From contig JBDHUM010000001.1 in assembly GCA_039809125.1 (NCBI GenBank), positions 22,984 through 86,983 on the forward strand: a stretch of DNA of 64,000 nucleotides. Reading direction: 5' to 3'. The position numbers and the translations under genes were made by a program. Positions 1-8,859 of the stretch are shown in pieces. The DNA is from SZUA-359 sp039809125. GTDB lineage: Bacteria > Patescibacteriota > Saccharimonadia > Saccharimonadales > Saccharimonadaceae. Under the pieces are notes generated by a model, which ran no database searches, had not been told where the DNA came from, and saw nothing but the letters and a program-made list of their open reading frames with translations. Each line of letters opens with the position of its first letter. Within the stretch, counting starts at the first letter, position 1.

Positions 1-1
1 G

Positions 2-973
2 AAATTACCACGTGAACTGCCAGGCCGTAGTGCTAAACCAGCGCCAAAAAATCATATGATCGAACTAAAGCAGAACCTACGTAATGCTATGCAGAAAGCT
101 GGTGCCAATGAAGTTTTGACGTATAGTTTTGTGCATGAAAGAATTATTAAAAAGGCGAAGCAGGACGTTAACCAGGCATTTCAGCTCTCAAATGCATTGA
201 GCCCGGATTTGCAATATTATCGTCTGAGTATTTTGCCGAGCTTGCTTGATAAGGTGCATATGAATATAAAGCAAGGGCACGATGAGTTTGTTTTATATGA
301 AATCGGTAAAGTACATAACAAACAACAGTATGCAGACGATGATGAGCTACCTAAAGAGATGGCTATGGTCGATGCAATTTATGCAAGCAAGACAGAGCAG
401 AACGGCGCCGCATATTATTATATGAAGCGATTAGTAGAGCAGCTCACTAATGACCTAGGATTAAATGTGGTGTTTAAGAAAATCACCCAACCCATTAGTA
501 CCCCTCAGGTGGCACCGTTCGATCAGGAACGATCCGCCTTAATAGAGACAGAAAGTGGCGAGTTTGTCGGTATCGTCGGTGAACTTAATCAGTACGTCCA
601 GCAAGGATTTAAATTGCCGCCATACGTTGCTGCTTTTTCGCTCGATAGTACCGCACTACTTGATGCAGTAAGCACGAAAACAACGCATTATCAGCCACTC
701 AGCCGTTATCCTAGCGTTACACAAGATGTATCGATAGTTACAATCAAATCGTTACCGTACGAGACGATCTATAACACGATTCAAAAAGCATTGATGGAGA
801 AAAAAGGTACGATACATGTGACAGTTGTGCCAGTTACAATTTATCAATCTGAGGGTAGTAACCAAAAGACCACGACACTGCGAATTCGTGCAGTCGATCA
901 TAATCGTACTTTGACTGATGATGAGGTAGGTGAGTTAGTTGATTATGTATTGACTGCGTCGCAATCTCTATAA
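2..973 (+). CDS. pheT: Phenylalanyl-tRNA synthetase beta subunit, C-terminal part (5' end outside window)
   Basis: This is the beta chain of the alpha2beta2 enzyme that charges tRNA-Phe. The reading frame is open from base 2 without a stop, so the ATG at 56 is internal and the gene starts upstream of the window. The visible part begins in the B5/core-like region (GRSAKPAPKNHMIELKQNLR). It ends with an FDX-ACB (anticodon-binding) domain in the last about 90 residues, recognisable from YQPLSRYPSVTQDVSIV and the RAVDHNRTLTDDEV segment. The TAA stop at 971-973 is followed 29 nt later by the ABC exporter. Confidence 0.93.
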   Translation, partial: KLPRELPGRSAKPAPKNHMIELKQNLRNAMQKAGANEVLTYSFVHERIIKKAKQDVNQAFQLSNALSPDLQYYRLSILPSLLDKVHMNIKQGHDEFVLYEIGKVHNKQQYADDDELPKEMAMVDAIYASKTEQNGAAYYYMKRLVEQLTNDLGLNVVFKKITQPISTPQVAPFDQERSALIETESGEFVGIVGELNQYVQQGFKLPPYVAAFSLDSTALLDAVSTKTTHYQPLSRYPSVTQDVSIVTIKSLPYETIYNTIQKALMEKKGTIHVTVVPVTIYQSEGSNQKTTTLRIRAVDHNRTLTDDEVGELVDYVLTASQSL

Positions 974-1002
974 TAATCTAACTCTAAAAAAGAGACTTCT
1001 CT

Positions 1003-2781
1003 GTGAAAGAAATTCGACAATTACTATCTTATACTAAAAAGTTACATAAATACTTTTTGGTGATTACGTTGACGTCAGTTTTTGGTGCACTAGTCAATTT
1101 AGCAACACCGTTTTTCATGAAGCTTGCGACTGATTGGATCGTAGCAATTGTTAGCGGAAAGGTAGTTTTTAGCGTGGAGCCACTTGGCTGGCTAATAGTA
1201 GCATTGATTGTGATGGCATTAGTTTCGACGGCTCTAAGCGATATTGGCGGCGTGTACGGAGATTTGATGGCGATGCAAACAAGACGGCAACTATCTCGGC
1301 GATATTTTTCACATCTGCTTACTTTGCCGCAATCATACTACGACAATGAAATTACCGGAAAAATAATAAACCGTCTATCTCGAGCAATTGGTGATGTTTC
1401 TGGATTTTTTCAATTTTTTGCGAACAACTTGCTGCAAATGCTACTAACATTGATGGTGACAATCGGTATTTTGCTGTGGTATAGTATACCGCTCGGAGTA
1501 TTGTTTGTCTTGCTGATACCGACTAGTTTATTTATTACTGCTAAGACAAGTAATAAATGGCAGAAGTATGAAAAAGAAAAGAACACTCACTTTGATTATG
1601 CTAGTGGTCGTTTTGCTGAAGTTGTGGGGCAGATGCGCCTCGTAAAGAGCTTTGGCAGCGAGAAGCGTGAGTTAGACATTTTTACACGCAAGCTTACTAC
1701 TATGGTAGGCATAACGCGCAAACAATCTATTTGGTGGCATGGAATGAATTCACTACGCTCTAGCGTGTTTGGAATAATCTTTGCCTTGATATATGGCACT
1801 TTATTCTATCAAACTGCACGAGGCAAATTTAGTGTTGGCGATATGGTCATGTTACTCACGTTGATTCAGCAGGTGGCTTTTCCCATACGTAGCCTTAGTT
1901 ACTTTGTCGACAGCTACCAACGTGCAGTGGCGAACAGTCGAGATTTTCTTAATGCGATGACAGAAAAACCTGAATCACAGGACGAAGGTAAAAATCTAGA
2001 AGTTTCAAAGGCAAATGTGTCGTTTAAGACGGTTGACTTTGCCTATACAAAAGGTCGCCGCGTTCTACACGATGTTTCGTTTCATGTTAAAGCGGGCAGT
2101 AAGGTTGCATTGGTTGGTGAATCGGGCGGTGGCAAATCGACGATCGCAAACTTATTAATGCGGCTTTACTCACCATCTAAGGGGGTTATTTATGTAAATG
2201 ATATCGCAATAGATTCTGTTACTCGCAGTAGCCTACGCAGTCACATAGCAACAGTCTTTCAGGACGCGGCTCTTTTTAGTGGTACAATACGAGAAAATAT
2301 AGTTTATGGAAAACCTAATGCAACTGATGAAGAAGTTGAAAACGCTGCAAGGGTGGCAAATGCATACATGTTTATTCAAGAATTTGATTCCGGGTTTGAG
2401 ACTGAGATTGGTGAACGCGGTATTAAGCTGAGCGGTGGTCAAAAGCAACGGATTGCGATAGCAAGGGCAGTGTTAAAAAATGCGCCAATTTTGATTTTAG
2501 ATGAAGCAACTTCAGCACTCGATAGTCGCGCCGAGCACGACGTACAGCAAGCTCTCGAGCGATTAATGTATGGTCGTACAACAATTATTATTGCGCACCG
2601 TCTAAGTACGATTGCCGGGGTTGATCAGATAATCACGCTTCTGAACGGGCGAATTGATGAGATTGGCAGCCCGTCAAAATTAGCGAAATCAGGCGGCATT
2701 TATGCGCAGCTTCTGACATTACAAATGGGGGCAGCCGAGAATACCAAACAACAGCTTGCCAAGTACGATATTGCTTCATAA
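1003..2781 (+). CDS. ABC exporter, fused permease-ATPase (MsbA/LmrA type)
   Basis: This is a 592-residue half-transporter that would act as a dimer in the membrane, exporting lipid or drug-like substrates at the cost of ATP. The N-terminal half has about six hydrophobic segments (type-1 exporter fold). The C-terminal half is a nucleotide-binding domain with Walker A GESGGGKST near residue 372, signature LSGGQKQR near 476, Walker B ILILDEATSALD and the H-loop AHRLST. The start is GTG at 1003. The substrate cannot be read from sequence; lipid-precursor export is the commonest role for single-copy members. It precedes the cyo operon by 24 nt, but cyoA has its own promoter-like sequence. Confidence 0.9.
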   Translation: MKEIRQLLSYTKKLHKYFLVITLTSVFGALVNLATPFFMKLATDWIVAIVSGKVVFSVEPLGWLIVALIVMALVSTALSDIGGVYGDLMAMQTRRQLSRRYFSHLLTLPQSYYDNEITGKIINRLSRAIGDVSGFFQFFANNLLQMLLTLMVTIGILLWYSIPLGVLFVLLIPTSLFITAKTSNKWQKYEKEKNTHFDYASGRFAEVVGQMRLVKSFGSEKRELDIFTRKLTTMVGITRKQSIWWHGMNSLRSSVFGIIFALIYGTLFYQTARGKFSVGDMVMLLTLIQQVAFPIRSLSYFVDSYQRAVANSRDFLNAMTEKPESQDEGKNLEVSKANVSFKTVDFAYTKGRRVLHDVSFHVKAGSKVALVGESGGGKSTIANLLMRLYSPSKGVIYVNDIAIDSVTRSSLRSHIATVFQDAALFSGTIRENIVYGKPNATDEEVENAARVANAYMFIQEFDSGFETEIGERGIKLSGGQKQRIAIARAVLKNAPILILDEATSALDSRAEHDVQQALERLMYGRTTIIIAHRLSTIAGVDQIITLLNGRIDEIGSPSKLAKSGGIYAQLLTLQMGAAENTKQQLAKYDIAS

Positions 2782-2805
2782 AACCGTAAGCAGTATGATA
2801 GGTAT
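2771..2805 (+). promoter_or_regulatory. Promoter of cyo operon, leaderless type
   Basis: TTGCTT at 2771-2776, a 17-nt spacer and TATGAT at 2794-2799, which ends 6 nt before the cyoA ATG. No Shine-Dalgarno sequence lies in between, so the transcript would start at about the A of the start codon. The -35 box lies inside the end of the ABC exporter gene. Confidence 0.55.
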
Positions 2806-3729
2806 ATGAAACATCTCCGAGGGCCCGCCAGGTACCCATTGCTCATTTCAGTGGTAGTTATTGTGCTTTTTTTGATTGGGTGGCTCCTGCTAAAAGATGT
2901 GCATATTCCCGTATTGATGCCCAGCGGTCAGATTGCCAAGCAGCAGAAAAATCTAATTATATTTACTGTAGCGCTTGCTTTGATTGTAGTAGTACCGGTC
3001 TTTACTCTGCTTGCAGTATTTGCGTTCAAGTACCGTGATGGTCAAAGAGTAAAGCGTCGTTATGATCCTGAATGGGCAGAAAACAAAAAGCTCGAAATGA
3101 TTTGGTGGGGGATACCGATCGCAATTATTAGTCTATTGAGTGTCGTTACTTATATCACTAGCCACTCGCTAGATCCATATAAGCCGATTGCTTCAAATCA
3201 GAAAACACTGGAAATTGAAGTAGTAGCTTTGCAGTGGAAGTGGCTATTTTTGTATCCTGAGCAGAAAGTTGCAACCGTCAATGAACTAACAATTCCAGCT
3301 GGTCGACCGGTACATTTTCGCTTAACGGCTGATGCACCAATGAGTGCGTTTTGGATACCAGATTTAGGTTCACAAATTTACAATATGAATGCAATGTCGA
3401 GTCAGTTGAACTTGATCGCTGACCGACCCGGTACCTTTAAAGGCTACAACACAAACATAAACGGTGATGGTTACGCACATATGAAATTTGACGTCCACGC
3501 CGTTAGTTCTGAGCAGTTTGACGATTGGTCCGCTACACACCAAACTAGCGGACATAAGCTTGACGAAACGCACTTTCATGAACTAGCTAAACCATCTCTT
3601 ATGAGTGCCCCGATGTACATGCAGCTTCAAGACAGTGGGCTTTATGATCGTGTTATTATGAAGTATATGGGACATGGTGGCGAAAGCGATGGCGGTAGAG
3701 CCAACATGCATGAAGGAAGGGGACACTGA
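2806..3729 (+). CDS. cyoA: Cytochrome bo-type quinol oxidase subunit II
   Basis: This is subunit II of the heme-copper quinol oxidase, 307 residues. There are two N-terminal membrane segments (about 9-31 and 48-73), then a cupredoxin-fold outer domain. The segment SAFWIPDLGSQIYNMNAMSS matches the CyoA pattern. The Cys/His ligands for CuA are absent, as expected for an enzyme fed by quinol rather than cytochrome c. Unlike E. coli CyoA I see no lipobox cysteine after the first hydrophobic stretch, so it is probably not a lipoprotein. It overlaps cyoB by one base (TGATG). First gene of the cyoABCDE operon. Confidence 0.95.
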   Translation: MKHLRGPARYPLLISVVVIVLFLIGWLLLKDVHIPVLMPSGQIAKQQKNLIIFTVALALIVVVPVFTLLAVFAFKYRDGQRVKRRYDPEWAENKKLEMIWWGIPIAIISLLSVVTYITSHSLDPYKPIASNQKTLEIEVVALQWKWLFLYPEQKVATVNELTIPAGRPVHFRLTADAPMSAFWIPDLGSQIYNMNAMSSQLNLIADRPGTFKGYNTNINGDGYAHMKFDVHAVSSEQFDDWSATHQTSGHKLDETHFHELAKPSLMSAPMYMQLQDSGLYDRVIMKYMGHGGESDGGRANMHEGRGH

Positions 3730-5720
3730 TGGAATGGTTGATCGGTCGCTTGAGTCTTGAGTATTTACCACAGTCTCCCGCGACGATTGGTGCGGCGATT
3801 GGTATGCCGCTTTTAGCACTAACGACACTTGGAGCTTTGATTTACTTTAAAAAAATAGGCTGGCTCTGGAAAACATGGTTAACGAGTCTTGATGCCAAAA
3901 AGATTGGGGTCATGTATATTGTGGTTGCAGTCTTGATGTTGGTTCGCGGAATCGGGGATGCCTTTATGGTGCGTTCACACACAGCAATGTCAGGACCGGG
4001 TAATGACGGATTATTCGATGTCGCAACCTTTCAGCAGGTATTTACGGCACACGGAACGATCATGATTTTCTTCGTAGCAATGGGGTTGATGTTCGGGCTT
4101 ATTAATGTTGTGTTGCCACTAATGATTGGAGCTCGAGACGTTGCGTTTCCATGGCTTAATTCAGTGGGCTTTTGGCTATTTGTTGCTGGAATGATGCTAA
4201 GCAATGTGGCGTTACTACTTGGCGGATTTAGTAATGGGGGCTGGCTTGGCTACCCGCCGCTGACTGGTCTTGAGTACAACCCTGGCCCTGGAGTCGATTA
4301 TTGGCTTTGGAGTCTGCAGATCGCTGGAGTTGGTAGTTTGCTTTCAGGGATAAATTTCTTGGTGACTATTATCAAAAAGCGAGCACCAGGAATGACATTG
4401 ATGAAAATGCCGATTTTCGCTTGGAGTGTGCTTGTAATGACGGTGCTTTTAATAATCTCATTTCCGATTTTGACAGCAACACTTGGTTTACTATCACTTG
4501 ATCGTCTGCTTGGTATGCATATTTTTACATCTGATCTCGGCGGTAATCCAATGATGTACGTCAACTTAATTTGGGCTTGGGGTCATCCGGAAGTATATAT
4601 TTTGGTGCTGCCAGCATTTGGTATTTACAGTGAAGTTGTGGCGACATTCGCGCGAAAAAAACTGTTTGGCTACACTACTATGGTGGCAGCGCTTGTGGCA
4701 ATTATGTTTTTCAGTTTTGTTGTCTGGCTGCATCATTTCTTCACAATGGGGTCAGGCGCCAATGTAAACGCTTTCTTTGGCATAATGACAATGATCATCG
4801 CAATACCAACTGGTGTAAAGATATTTAACTGGCTGTTTACGATGTATAGAGGCAGGATTCGTTTTACTAGTCCGTTCGTGTGGTTTTTGTGCTTTGTTGT
4901 GACCTTTACTATCGGTGGTGTTACGGGAGTTATGATGGCAGTGCCGGCGATTGACTTCCAGGTTCATAACACTCTATTTTTGGTTGCTCATTTTCACAAC
5001 ACCATCATAGGTGGTGTTGTGTTTGGGTTTTTGGCGGCAATTACCTACTGGTTTCCAAAAATATTTGGTTTCAAGCTTAATGAGCGACTTGGTACCTATG
5101 CTGCATTGTTATGGCAGCTCGGCTTTATTGTAACCTTTATGCCGCTATATGCAGTTGGTTTGATGGGTGCGGTGCGACGAATTGATCACTTTGATGATCC
5201 AAGTTGGACACCCTTCTTTATCGCCAGTGCGATCGGGGTTTGCATTATTTTAGCAGGAGTTGCTGTGCAGCTCTTGCAGTTTGCGCTTAGTATTTGGAAG
5301 CGTCATGAAAATCGAGATACAACCGGTGATCCGTGGGATGGTAGGACGTTAGAATGGTCAGTGGCAAGCCCAGCACCAGAGTATAATTTTGCGATTATTC
5401 CTCATGTGACTCGTCGTGATGAGTGGTGGTATGCCAAAAAAGAGGTTCGACGTAGGCCACATCGATCTGAATATTCTGACATATTGGTTCCGAAAAATAG
5501 CGGACTTGGGTTGATGGTAGGAGCGCTGGCTTTTATGGGCGGTTTTGCAGTTATTTGGCATATTTGGTGGTTGGTCGTACTTGCGGTTGGGTTGCTAGTT
5601 GGAGCCATTATTAAGCGTACACTTGATGACGAGAGCGAGCGCGTGGTTATGGCTGAGGAGCTTTTTGCTGCGGACAGTGAACACTATCGGTTACTGCACC
5701 ACAAAGGAGTTCATGCATGA
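3729..5720 (+). CDS. cyoB: Cytochrome bo-type quinol oxidase subunit I (heme-copper core)
   Basis: This is the catalytic subunit, 663 residues and very like E. coli CyoB along its whole length. It carries the low-spin heme ligand H108 (FTAHG), the CuB/Tyr motif WGHPEVY, the HH pair in VWLHHFF, and the distal VAHFHN heme ligands. The proton-channel residues are also present: IGARDVAFP for the D channel, the E of HPEVY, and PTGVKIF for the K channel. It should reduce O2 to water with quinol and pump protons. The quinol-site residues R73, D77 and Q103 align with E. coli R71, D75 and Q101, but E. coli H98 is replaced by T100 (alignment from memory). It overlaps cyoC by 4 nt (ATGA). Confidence 0.97.
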   Translation: MEWLIGRLSLEYLPQSPATIGAAIGMPLLALTTLGALIYFKKIGWLWKTWLTSLDAKKIGVMYIVVAVLMLVRGIGDAFMVRSHTAMSGPGNDGLFDVATFQQVFTAHGTIMIFFVAMGLMFGLINVVLPLMIGARDVAFPWLNSVGFWLFVAGMMLSNVALLLGGFSNGGWLGYPPLTGLEYNPGPGVDYWLWSLQIAGVGSLLSGINFLVTIIKKRAPGMTLMKMPIFAWSVLVMTVLLIISFPILTATLGLLSLDRLLGMHIFTSDLGGNPMMYVNLIWAWGHPEVYILVLPAFGIYSEVVATFARKKLFGYTTMVAALVAIMFFSFVVWLHHFFTMGSGANVNAFFGIMTMIIAIPTGVKIFNWLFTMYRGRIRFTSPFVWFLCFVVTFTIGGVTGVMMAVPAIDFQVHNTLFLVAHFHNTIIGGVVFGFLAAITYWFPKIFGFKLNERLGTYAALLWQLGFIVTFMPLYAVGLMGAVRRIDHFDDPSWTPFFIASAIGVCIILAGVAVQLLQFALSIWKRHENRDTTGDPWDGRTLEWSVASPAPEYNFAIIPHVTRRDEWWYAKKEVRRRPHRSEYSDILVPKNSGLGLMVGALAFMGGFAVIWHIWWLVVLAVGLLVGAIIKRTLDDESERVVMAEELFAADSEHYRLLHHKGVHA

Positions 5721-6304
5721 ACCAACGGCAAATTTCTGAGCAGCAGGCCGACGTTGGGCGATTTGGCTTTTGGCTATATTTACTAAGTGACTTAATGATA
5801 TTTGGCGCATTGTTTGCAACTTTTATGGTGCTTCGAGGCGGAACGGCTGATGGGCCAAACGTGAATGAGATTGTTGACCCTGGCTATGTGTTACTGCAAA
5901 CGATGGCACTTCTCACTAGTAGTTTTTCCGCTGCCTTACTGCTCGGTGCAGCTCGCAAGAACGATACTAAGTCGACCATACAGCTTTTATGGGTAACGTT
6001 TGGGTTTGGTGCGCTGTTTTTGGCGATGGAGCTAATTGAGTTTACTAAACTTATTGGTGAGGGCTACTCTTGGCAGACTAGTGCTTTTCTGTCGAGTTTT
6101 TTTGCGCTTGTTGGTACTCATGGTTTGCATATTTTTGTCGGACTACTGTGGTTAGCTACTCTATTAACGGTAATTATTCGACGTGGTCTCAATTCTCATC
6201 GTTTACGTAAGCTTGGACTTTTCGTATTATTCTGGCACTTTCTTGACTTGGTGTGGATATGGATATTTACGATTGTTTATATGTTCGGAGCGGCCAATTT
6301 ATGA
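5717..6304 (+). CDS. cyoC: Cytochrome bo-type quinol oxidase subunit III
   Basis: Subunit III of the quinol oxidase, 195 residues with five predicted membrane helices, the short CyoC form. It shows the family's GFWLYLLSDLMIFGALFATF opening, a conserved glutamate region (MELIEFTKLIGEGYSW), GTHGLHIFVGLLW and the terminal WHFLDLVWIWIFTIVY motif. It stabilises subunit I. It overlaps cyoB and cyoD by 4 nt each, indicating translational coupling. Confidence 0.95.
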   Translation: MNQRQISEQQADVGRFGFWLYLLSDLMIFGALFATFMVLRGGTADGPNVNEIVDPGYVLLQTMALLTSSFSAALLLGAARKNDTKSTIQLLWVTFGFGALFLAMELIEFTKLIGEGYSWQTSAFLSSFFALVGTHGLHIFVGLLWLATLLTVIIRRGLNSHRLRKLGLFVLFWHFLDLVWIWIFTIVYMFGAANL

Positions 6305-6666
6305 AAAAGAAAGAACTACTTCAGGTAGAATCGTTACGATATGCGATTGGATTGTCGTTGGCGTTAGCAACGACATATTTAGCATTTTTTGCGGCAGTTA
6401 ATCAATGGTTTAGCCAAGGTGGTCTAGCTTTTTTTCTCCTTTTGACGGCAACGGCTCAGTTTGTAGTGCAGCTTGTACTCTTTTTGCACGTTAATCAAGA
6501 ATCAAAACCACGCTGGACAATTTGGAGCATTGTATTCATCTTTTTGATGATGCTAGTCGTTGTAGTCGGTACACTTTGGATTATGGCGAACCTGAATTAC
6601 AACATGCACACTACTCCCGAGCAAATGCAGCAGTATATGCTTGAGCAGAATAAAAAAGGTTTTTAG
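6301..6666 (+). CDS. cyoD: Cytochrome bo-type quinol oxidase subunit IV
   Basis: Small accessory subunit, 121 residues with three hydrophobic segments and the family motif QLVLFLHVNQE. A longer reading of the frame from 6253 exists. The ATG at 6301 overlaps the cyoC stop (ATGA) and gives the usual CyoD length of about 110-120 residues, so I take 6301. It overlaps cyoE by one base. Confidence 0.92.
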   Translation: MKKKELLQVESLRYAIGLSLALATTYLAFFAAVNQWFSQGGLAFFLLLTATAQFVVQLVLFLHVNQESKPRWTIWSIVFIFLMMLVVVVGTLWIMANLNYNMHTTPEQMQQYMLEQNKKGF

Positions 6667-7532
6667 TGCAGCTTTTTTCTCGTTACTATCAGCTGACGAA
6701 GCCAGGAATTGTATACGGTAACGTTCTACACACTTTTGGTGGTGTAATGCTTGGCTTTCATTTTCAGTGGCAATGGGGAAATGTAATTGGGGTGATTGTG
6801 GGAACAGGTCTTGTTATTATGTCGGCCTGTATGGTGAATAATTACTTTGACAGAGATTATGATAAGAGAATGGAGCGAACCAAGAAGCGTGGTTTTGCTG
6901 AGGAATCGGTAAATTTACGTCTTGCGTTTATCCAGGCAACCCTGTTATTATCGATTGGCCTAGTAGTTCTGTGGCTGACAACCAATAACTTGACTGTTGG
7001 TTTGGCACTAATTGCTTTTGTCTCTTATGCCGGTGTTTACACTTATTTAAAACATCACACAGCTTGGGCAACGCTAGTCGGCACCCTACCAGGGTCTCTA
7101 CCTGCAGTTGCAGGTTATACGGCACTGTCGGGGCAGCTTGATAGCGTTGCTTTAATGATATTTCTTGTCATTGCGCTTTGGCAGTTACCTCACTTTTTTG
7201 CGATTTCACTATTTCGTAAGCAAGATTATGTTGACGCAGGATTACCTGTGCCAGCAACGGTGTTGAGTATGAGAGTGCTCTACTACCTAACTATTTTTAC
7301 GATTGGTTGCTACCTTGGTGCAGTAATCGGATTATGGACAATCCACCTACCTTTTGCTGGTGGTATAATGCTTTTTGTTGTCGCATTCTGGTGGTGGGTT
7401 GTCACGCTGCGATCTAAAGTGAGCGATAATTGGGGCCGTAAGGTTTTTGGCGTTTCAATGCTTGCTAGTCTAGTTTTTGTTGCTAGTGCAGTGGTTAGCT
7501 TTGTGTTAGAACGGTGGTCTATAGTACAATAA
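6666..7532 (+). CDS. cyoE: Protoheme IX farnesyltransferase (heme O synthase)
   Basis: This enzyme attaches the farnesyl chain to heme B, giving heme O for the CyoB binuclear centre. It is 288 residues with a UbiA prenyltransferase fold. The first Asp-rich motif is NNYFDRDYDKRMERT; YTYLKHHTAWATLVGTLPGS and ALWQLPHFFAIS are also family hallmarks. The start is GTG at 6666, overlapping the cyoD stop by one base. No heme biosynthesis gene lies nearby, so the heme B source (own or host) is not shown here. Confidence 0.95.
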   Translation: MQLFSRYYQLTKPGIVYGNVLHTFGGVMLGFHFQWQWGNVIGVIVGTGLVIMSACMVNNYFDRDYDKRMERTKKRGFAEESVNLRLAFIQATLLLSIGLVVLWLTTNNLTVGLALIAFVSYAGVYTYLKHHTAWATLVGTLPGSLPAVAGYTALSGQLDSVALMIFLVIALWQLPHFFAISLFRKQDYVDAGLPVPATVLSMRVLYYLTIFTIGCYLGAVIGLWTIHLPFAGGIMLFVVAFWWWVVTLRSKVSDNWGRKVFGVSMLASLVFVASAVVSFVLERWSIVQ

Positions 7533-7539
7533 CCTTAAG

Positions 7540-7565
7540 TATAATTAGAGCGATCTAAGGAGTTT
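7540..7565 (+). promoter_or_regulatory. -10 box and ribosome binding site for the NADH dehydrogenase gene
   Basis: TATAAT at 7540-7545 lies just after cyoE. AAGGAG at 7557-7562 is only 3 nt before the ATG at 7566. This gene therefore has its own leadered promoter rather than depending only on cyo read-through. No good -35 box is visible. Confidence 0.45.
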
Positions 7566-8771
7566 ATGAATATTACCATTGTTGGCGCAGGATTCGCCGG
7601 TGTAAAATCGGCACTGGAGATTGCAAAAGATTTGAACAATCGGGTTACTGTGATCACTGATAAGCCAGATTTTCAATACTACCCAACTCTTTATAGTTCG
7701 GCAACCGGACACAGTCACTTGGAGTCGTGGGTATCACTTGGAGAAATTTTTTCGAGTCATGACAACATTCACGTTATGATAGATTATATTGTCGGTATCG
7801 ACAATGAAAAAAAACAGCTTCATGGTGTATCAGGTAGCATTTACGATTATGAGATATTATTGATTGGTGTTGGAACGGTTACGACCTATTTCGGAATCCC
7901 TGGTCTCGACCAGTATTCTTACGGTATTAAATCTGCTGAAGAGATAAAGAAACTCAAAGAGAGGCTTTATAAAGATATTGGAAAGGAAGGCAAGCTAGAT
8001 CGAAACTATGTGATTGTTGGAGGCGGTCCTACTGGCGTAGAGCTGGCGGGAGCGCTCGGTACATATATTAAACGATTGTCAAAATACTATAATGTTCGAC
8101 AAAAGAAAGTTAATATACGTTTGATCGAGGCGGCTCCGCGCATATTGCCGCGCTCGCACGAGAAGACTAGTCGAAAGGCGGCCAAACGACTTCAAGCGCT
8201 TGGAGTTGAAGTATTAGCTGACACTGCTGTCGAAAAAGAAACAGCAGATATGATTATTGCCGGCGGACGACCGATCGCTTCGCATACGGTAATTTGGACA
8301 TCGGGTGTGGCAAATAGTCCACTATTTGCTGCGCATCCTCAACTATTTCGTTTAGCAAAAAATGGTCGCGTTGAAGTTGACGAGTATCTGCGAGCTCAGA
8401 AAGATATTTACGTGCTCGGCGACAACGCGGCAACACCATATACCGGACTTGCTCAAACTGCGCTACACGATGCAAAGTTTGTTGCCCAAAACTTAAAACG
8501 AGCCAAACGCGGCCTTGCTATGGAGCGTTACCGAGCCGTTGAACCAGCTACGGCGATTCCAATCGGAAAATACTGGGCAGCTTTTGAGTGGCGTGGTATT
8601 CGTATTTATGGCATTATAGCAGCCGCCATTCGGCGTATTGCTGACCTGGTTGGTTACAGTGATCTCCTCCCAATCGGACAAGCTATTCGCCCGTGGCATG
8701 CCTCAACGATCTACGAAAAAGATTACTTTGCTCCTCAGCCGGATAGCGTGCTAAAGAAACGAAGGAAGTAG
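7566..8771 (+). CDS. Type II NADH dehydrogenase-like FAD oxidoreductase (NDH-2)
   Basis: A 401-residue flavoprotein with two dinucleotide-binding motifs: GAGFAGVKSA at the N-terminus for FAD and VGGGPTGVELAGAL near residue 155 for NAD(P)H. The GDNAATPYTGLAQTALHDA segment near 280 is typical of NDH-2 and related quinone reductases. It would pass electrons from NADH to quinone without pumping protons and so feed the adjacent cyo oxidase. Its position right after cyoABCDE supports that role. A sulfide:quinone reductase is less likely because I do not see the required cysteine pair. Membrane contact is probably through C-terminal amphipathic stretches. Confidence 0.85.
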   Translation: MNITIVGAGFAGVKSALEIAKDLNNRVTVITDKPDFQYYPTLYSSATGHSHLESWVSLGEIFSSHDNIHVMIDYIVGIDNEKKQLHGVSGSIYDYEILLIGVGTVTTYFGIPGLDQYSYGIKSAEEIKKLKERLYKDIGKEGKLDRNYVIVGGGPTGVELAGALGTYIKRLSKYYNVRQKKVNIRLIEAAPRILPRSHEKTSRKAAKRLQALGVEVLADTAVEKETADMIIAGGRPIASHTVIWTSGVANSPLFAAHPQLFRLAKNGRVEVDEYLRAQKDIYVLGDNAATPYTGLAQTALHDAKFVAQNLKRAKRGLAMERYRAVEPATAIPIGKYWAAFEWRGIRIYGIIAAAIRRIADLVGYSDLLPIGQAIRPWHASTIYEKDYFAPQPDSVLKKRRK

Positions 8772-8794
8772 ACACTTCAAAAAGAACCAAAGCA

Positions 8795-8823
8795 TTGTTC
8801 GAGTAAGGATATATTAGTATAAT
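8795..8823 (+). promoter_or_regulatory. Promoter of FKBP-trxB unit
   Basis: TTGTTC at 8795-8800, 17 nt, TATAAT at 8818-8823, then a leader of about 30 nt with AGAGG at about 7 nt before the ATG at 8860. This is a conventional leadered promoter. Confidence 0.5.
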
Positions 8824-8859
8824 AAAGGCGGTAGACATACATATAAAGAGAGGAAATTA

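Noticed and set aside
6183..6401. ORF overlapping cyoC and cyoD
   Set aside because: Out of frame with two clear cyo genes and without a start signal.
7566..8771. Sulfide:quinone oxidoreductase instead of NDH-2
   Set aside because: The catalytic cysteines expected for SQR are not visible in the sequence.
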